From Pseudomonadota bacterium (GTDB taxonomy: Bacteria; Pseudomonadota; Alphaproteobacteria; Reyranellales; Reyranellaceae), in the NCBI GenBank assembly GCA_023436825.1, contig JAEZHS010000696.1, positions 1-16,232 on the forward strand: 16,232 bases of DNA. The letters run 5' to 3'. Both the position numbers and the translations under genes were made by a program. Positions 13,247-16,232 of the stretch are shown one piece after another; position 1 is the first letter of the stretch; every line of letters begins with the position of its first letter. The notes beneath the pieces were generated by a model. The model ran no database searches, was not told the DNA's origin, and saw nothing but the letters and a program-made list of their open reading frames with translations.

Positions 13247-14458
13247 ATGAAACCCCTCCCCACGACAACGATCCTCGCCGCAACGACGGCACTCTTCGCC
13301 GGACCCGCCTTCGCGCCCGCTCATGCTCAAGGGGGCGACTTCCAATCTTGCCTGCAGACCATCAAGTCGGAGGCAACGCGCCAGGGCGTGTCGGCTGCCA
13401 TCGTCGACGGCGCCTTCCGCAACCTGACGCCCGACCAGAAGGTGGTCGACCTCGACTCCCGGCAGCCCGAGTTCTCGCTGACCTATGCCAAGTACGTCGG
13501 CAGCACGGTCTCGAACGATCGCATCGTCAAGGGCCAGCAGCGTCTGGCCCAGCATCGCGCGCTGCTCGATCAGCTGCAGGCCGAGTACGGCGTGCCGCCG
13601 CAATACATCATGGCCTTCTGGGGCATCGAGACCAACTACGGCGGCTTCATGGGCGACTTCCAGGTCGTGCGCTCGGTGGCGACGCTCGCCTGCACGACCA
13701 AGCGCCGCGACTTCTTCAGCAACGAGACGGTGCAGGCACTGCGCATCCTCGCGATGAACCACATGACCCGCGAGCAGATGCGTGGTTCATGGGCCGGCGC
13801 CATGGGCAACATGCAGTTCATGCCCTCGACGTTCATGAAATGGGGTGTCGACCGCACCGGCGATGGCCGCATCGACCTCTGGAACAGCCTGCCCGACGCC
13901 TTCGCCTCGGCTGCCAATTTCCTGCGCGGAATCGGGTGGAAGCCGCCGCTGCCCGCCGCGGAGGAGGTGTTCCTGCCGCAAAACTTCCCGCTCGACCAGG
14001 CCGACACGACGGTCGAGAAGCCGGTGCGCGCCTGGGCGCAGATGGGCGTGCGCAAGGCGGGCAACGCGGCGCTGCCCAATTCCGACGAGCCCTCGTCGAT
14101 CATCCTGCCGGCTGGCCATCGCGGTCCCGCCTTCATCCTCTATCCCAACTTCAAGGCGGTGATGAACTGGAACCGCTCGACGCTCTATGCGCTCTCGGTC
14201 GCCATCCTGGCGCAGCAGATCGCGGGCGGGCCGCCGGTCATGCAGGGCCCGCCGCCCGACGACGAGCCGCTGTCGCGCGCTGCCATCATCGACATGCAGA
14301 ACCGCCTCACCCGCCTCACCCTCTACACCGACGAGGTCGACGGGCTTCTGGGACCCAAGACGCGCTCGGCGGTGAGGCTCTACCAGAAGCAGATCGGCAT
14401 GCCGGCCGACGGCCATCCGACTCCGGAGTTCGTGCGCCGCCTGCAGCAAGCGAGATAG
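13247..14458 (+). CDS. MltB-type lytic murein transglycosylase with peptidoglycan-binding domain
   Basis: This 403-aa protein has a signal peptide ('TTTILAATTALFAGPAFAPAHA', cleavage near residue 27) and no lipobox, so it is likely periplasmic and soluble. The SLT_2/MltB catalytic domain spans about 30-320: 'AFWGIETNYGGFMGDFQVVRSVATLA' holds the catalytic Glu128. 'GSWAGAMGNMQFMPSTFMKWGVD', 'DGRIDLWNSLPDAFASAANFL' and 'AFILYPNFKAVMNWNRSTLYALSV' are all family blocks. The C-terminus (about 345-400) is a PG_binding_1 domain ('IIDMQNRLTRLTLYTDEVDGLLGPKTRSAVRLYQ'). It cleaves the MurNAc-GlcNAc bond to form 1,6-anhydro ends, in wall growth and recycling. It starts 12 bases after pmbA, so an operon is likely. 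The ATG has no proper ribosome site, suggesting coupling or leaderless translation. Confidence 0.93.
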   Translation: MKPLPTTTILAATTALFAGPAFAPAHAQGGDFQSCLQTIKSEATRQGVSAAIVDGAFRNLTPDQKVVDLDSRQPEFSLTYAKYVGSTVSNDRIVKGQQRLAQHRALLDQLQAEYGVPPQYIMAFWGIETNYGGFMGDFQVVRSVATLACTTKRRDFFSNETVQALRILAMNHMTREQMRGSWAGAMGNMQFMPSTFMKWGVDRTGDGRIDLWNSLPDAFASAANFLRGIGWKPPLPAAEEVFLPQNFPLDQADTTVEKPVRAWAQMGVRKAGNAALPNSDEPSSIILPAGHRGPAFILYPNFKAVMNWNRSTLYALSVAILAQQIAGGPPVMQGPPPDDEPLSRAAIIDMQNRLTRLTLYTDEVDGLLGPKTRSAVRLYQKQIGMPADGHPTPEFVRRLQQAR

Positions 14459-14474
14459 CCGCTACGGACCGCCA

Positions 14475-15188
14475 GTGACGGGCTTCGTCGTCCTGAACAA
14501 TCGGCGTGGCGTTCATGGTCTCGCCGGCACGACGCTCTCGGCGATCGATGCCTGGTGCACCAGGCATTTCGGGCGCGACGCGCTGCAGTTCTCCCAGGCA
14601 CTGACGACACGCTTCAATGCCGGATTCCTCGCCCTGAGGACGGTATCCGCAGAGCGCCTGCTCGTTCGCGCGAGCCTGTATCAGGCGGGCGTGCGAGTGG
14701 CCACCGTGGCGCTTCGTTTCGATCCGCCGCAGCGCCGGGCGCACGTAAGCTGGCTGGTCGTGACGCCGACTGGCCGCGGCGGCGCCACCAGCCGGCATGT
14801 CCTGCAGAACCTCCTCCTGATCGAGCGCGATTGCGGCATCACGCGCCTGACCCTGCAGGCCGGCCTCACCCATGGCGGCTACGTTTGGGCCGTCCACGGC
14901 TTCCTGCCCTTCCCGGAAAGCGCCTGGCCGGTCATCGCGGCGCGCCTGGTGACGAAATTTGCCGCCATGGCCTCGCACTTCACGCCGGCCCAAGCGGCTG
15001 CCGTCGACGGACTTCTGCGCTCCACGGATCGGCGCGCCTTGCGGGCGATTGCAGCGCTCGCCATGCCGGTCGGCGGCACGACACTCGGCAAGCACCTGCT
15101 GATGGGAGAGAGCTGGCCCGGTGAACTTGATCTTTCCGACGAGGCATCCGCGCTTATATATATGCGACGCATAGGATTGATCCCATGA
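14475..15188 (+). CDS. Probable GNAT-like N-acyltransferase
   Basis: This 237-aa protein starts at GTG 14475, 16 bases after the transglycosylase stop, with a weak ribosome site. The centre reads 'AHVSWLVVTPTGRGGATSRHVLQNLLL' (89-115), like GNAT strand beta4 plus the acyl-CoA-binding loop (G-R-G-G-A). It is followed by 'ITRLTLQAGLTHGGYVWAVHGFLPF' (122-146), like strand beta5 and the 'GGYxWAxxGF' stretch seen in some GNAT proteins. A C-terminal half of about 90 residues is helical and lacks recognisable motifs. The acceptor is unknown. The stop overlaps the next gene's start (ATGA), so the two are translationally coupled and probably work together. The GNAT call rests on motif resemblance only; the gene itself is secure. 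Confidence 0.55.
   Translation: MTGFVVLNNRRGVHGLAGTTLSAIDAWCTRHFGRDALQFSQALTTRFNAGFLALRTVSAERLLVRASLYQAGVRVATVALRFDPPQRRAHVSWLVVTPTGRGGATSRHVLQNLLLIERDCGITRLTLQAGLTHGGYVWAVHGFLPFPESAWPVIAARLVTKFAAMASHFTPAQAAAVDGLLRSTDRRALRAIAALAMPVGGTTLGKHLLMGESWPGELDLSDEASALIYMRRIGLIP
15155..15173 (+). promoter_or_regulatory. AT-rich tract and 13-bp palindrome before the small coupled gene
   Basis: TATATATA (15155-15162) is the most AT-rich run in this half of the window, and it leads into the exact palindrome TATGCG-A-CGCATA (15161-15173). It ends 11 bases before ATG 15185, inside the 3' end of the GNAT-like gene. It could be a -10 region with an operator for separate control of the small gene. No -35 at normal spacing was found (TTGATC at 15127-15132 is 22 bp away). 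Confidence 0.35.
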
Positions 15189-15496
15189 CCAGGAAGACAG
15201 GCCCCAACGTGCTCGAGTTTCAGGTGCCCGCCAACCGCGCCCCCAGTCGGCTGGGCGTGCCGTTCACGCGCGGCAGCGACAACCGCCGCCTCGTCGCCGT
15301 GGAGGAGGTCCTGTTCGCCGAGATGCGCGACCCGGATCTTGCCGACGCCTTTGCCGGATCGGAAATCGACCGCCTGGCGGCGATCTTCGGCCTGTCAGCC
15401 GAGGAGGTCGCCGAGCTCTACCGTCCTGCCGAGCTCAGGCCGGCCGCAGCAGGCGAACCGCCCCGGCGGCGAGGCCGATCGACACGGGCAAGGTAA
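15185..15496 (+). CDS. Small protein of unknown function, coupled to the GNAT-like gene
   Basis: This 103-aa protein's ATG overlaps the preceding TGA (ATGA). There is no signal peptide or membrane segment. The N-terminal part 'GPNVLEFQVPANRAPSRLGVPFTRGSDNRRLVAVEEVLFAEMRD' is mixed. Residues about 60-78 ('SEIDRLAAIFGLSAEEVAELY') look like two short helices of a helix-turn-helix or small helical-bundle kind. The tail is Arg/Pro-rich. I do not recognise the family. Coupling to the GNAT-like gene suggests an accessory, regulator or antitoxin-like partner, but nothing proves this. Its last 62 bases overlap tail to tail with the convergent lipid kinase gene, so the Arg-rich tail may owe its make-up to the antisense coding sequence. 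Confidence 0.7.
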   Translation: MTRKTGPNVLEFQVPANRAPSRLGVPFTRGSDNRRLVAVEEVLFAEMRDPDLADAFAGSEIDRLAAIFGLSAEEVAELYRPAELRPAAAGEPPRRRGRSTRAR

Positions 15497-16232
15497 GCGC
15501 GTTGTCGCCGTCGATCTGCACGGGCTGAGCGCCCTTCTCGCCGGCGTCGCTCAGCACCGACACCTTCACCTTGCGCCCGGCGACGACACGATAGCCGCAG
15601 CTCTTCGGCAGGCGCCCCAGCAGCAGCGCCAAGCCATAGCGAAAGGTCTGCGAGCGGCCCCAGCGCTCGAACAGGCAGACATGCAATAGCGGCTCGCCGA
15701 GCGCGGCGTTGGGCGCCACGACATAGGGCCCGGCATAGTGCCGGCTGCGCGTCACGATCACCGACGATGCCTCGTGACGCACGCCGTCGACCTCGACCTG
15801 GTAGCGCACCGGCCGATAGCGACGAGCCTCGATCAGCGAGCGCCAGACATAGGCGGCTCGGCCCAGGCGCCGCTTGAGCCGCGCGCTGACGCCGGCCACG
15901 ACCTTGGCATCGAAGCCCGCGCCCGCCATCAGGGAGAAACAGCGCGCATCCGCGCCGTTGATCGCCTCGCCCGGTTGCACCAGCAACGGCCGCCCCGCGA
16001 CCATCGTCTCGGCGACCGCCGCCGCCGAGAAGCCGAGGCCCAGCTCATGCGCCAGCACGTTGGCCGTACCCAGCGGCACTATACCGACGGCAGGCGTCTC
16101 GTCGCCGCGGCCGGCCAGGCCGTTGACGACCTCGTTGATCGTGCCGTCACCGCCGGCAACGGCAATCACGCCGTAACGGTGTGCATCGCAGGTCTCAGCC
16201 AGCCGCCGAGCGTCGCCGGCGGCCGCCGTCTC
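15435..16232 (-). CDS. YegS/BmrU-type diacylglycerol (lipid) kinase, N-terminus cut by window edge
   Basis: The minus-strand frame is open to the right edge. The first visible residues are 'ETAAAGDARRLAETCDAHRYG', then 'VIAVAGGDGTINEVVNGLAG', the nucleotide-binding GGDGT motif of the DAGK catalytic domain, then 'VGIVPLGTANVLAHELGLG', the PLGTxN motif. An ATG at 16169 falls inside the first strand, so the true start lies beyond the window, probably some 40-50 residues upstream. The C-terminal half ('GADARCFSLMAGAGFDAKVV', 'YAGPYVVAPNAALGEPLLHVCLF', 'VQIDGDNALTLPVSI') fits the second domain of the family. These soluble enzymes phosphorylate diacylglycerol or related lipids with ATP. The 3' end overlaps the convergent small gene by 62 bases, with no terminator between them. 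Confidence 0.92.
   Translation of the reverse strand, partial: ETAAAGDARRLAETCDAHRYGVIAVAGGDGTINEVVNGLAGRGDETPAVGIVPLGTANVLAHELGLGFSAAAVAETMVAGRPLLVQPGEAINGADARCFSLMAGAGFDAKVVAGVSARLKRRLGRAAYVWRSLIEARRYRPVRYQVEVDGVRHEASSVIVTRSRHYAGPYVVAPNAALGEPLLHVCLFERWGRSQTFRYGLALLLGRLPKSCGYRVVAGRKVKVSVLSDAGEKGAQPVQIDGDNALTLPVSIGLAAGAVRLLRPA

Noticed and set aside
11708..13762. A 684-codon open frame on the minus strand
   Set aside because: It lies antisense to pmbA and the transglycosylase and is Arg/Ala/His-rich without motifs. In such GC-rich DNA, long antisense frames arise by chance.

Overview
The window is GC-rich and tightly packed. It looks chromosomal and most likely comes from an alphaproteobacterium of a Rhodospirillales/Reyranella-like kind. 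That placement is an inference from four things: a DUF2852 protein, a fungal-length LeuA with a leucine leader peptide upstream, orphan Bug/TctC-type binding proteins beside a class III CoA-transferase, and the GC-rich codon use. No rRNA, tRNA, CRISPR array, intact insertion sequence or prophage gene was seen.

Left part (1-5049). Two minus-strand genes come first: an endonuclease/exonuclease/phosphatase-fold protein, then a luciferase-like flavin monooxygenase that runs off the left edge. Diverging from them is an MNT nucleotidyltransferase plus HEPN gene pair (MntA/HepT-like toxin-antitoxin layout). It is broken by three single-base indels, and its first gene has a perfect TATAAT placed so that transcription would begin at the ATG. 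Next is a TetR-family regulator with a 17-bp dyad over its own start codon. The same dyad recurs, with extra half-sites, in front of a DUF2852 membrane gene, which ends in a textbook terminator. About 800 bases follow without a recognised gene; they hold hairpins, an orphan promoter-like dyad and one doubtful small ORF. An unrecognised 236-aa minus-strand protein closes this part.

Middle part (5280-9121). A minus-strand cluster encodes a class III (CaiB/Frc-type) CoA-transferase and two paralogous Bug-family periplasmic binding proteins with Tat-like signals. Between the two bug genes lies a decayed scrap of the 3' end of a second CoA-transferase. This indicates that a CoA-transferase-bug unit was duplicated and then partly lost. 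A small secreted protein on the plus strand follows.

Right part (9122-16232). A leucine-rich 11-codon leader peptide with its own promoter and hairpin precedes leuA, which suggests transcription attenuation. Then come two tandemly duplicated small exported proteins, a PmbA/TldE-family protein, an MltB-type lytic transglycosylase with a peptidoglycan-binding domain, a GNAT-like protein translationally coupled to a small protein of unknown role, and a convergent, partial YegS/BmrU-type lipid kinase running off the right edge. A palindromic repeat occurs at 9145-9174 and again at 11735-11820. The second copy is split by a 47-bp insert flanked by TAGC on both sides.
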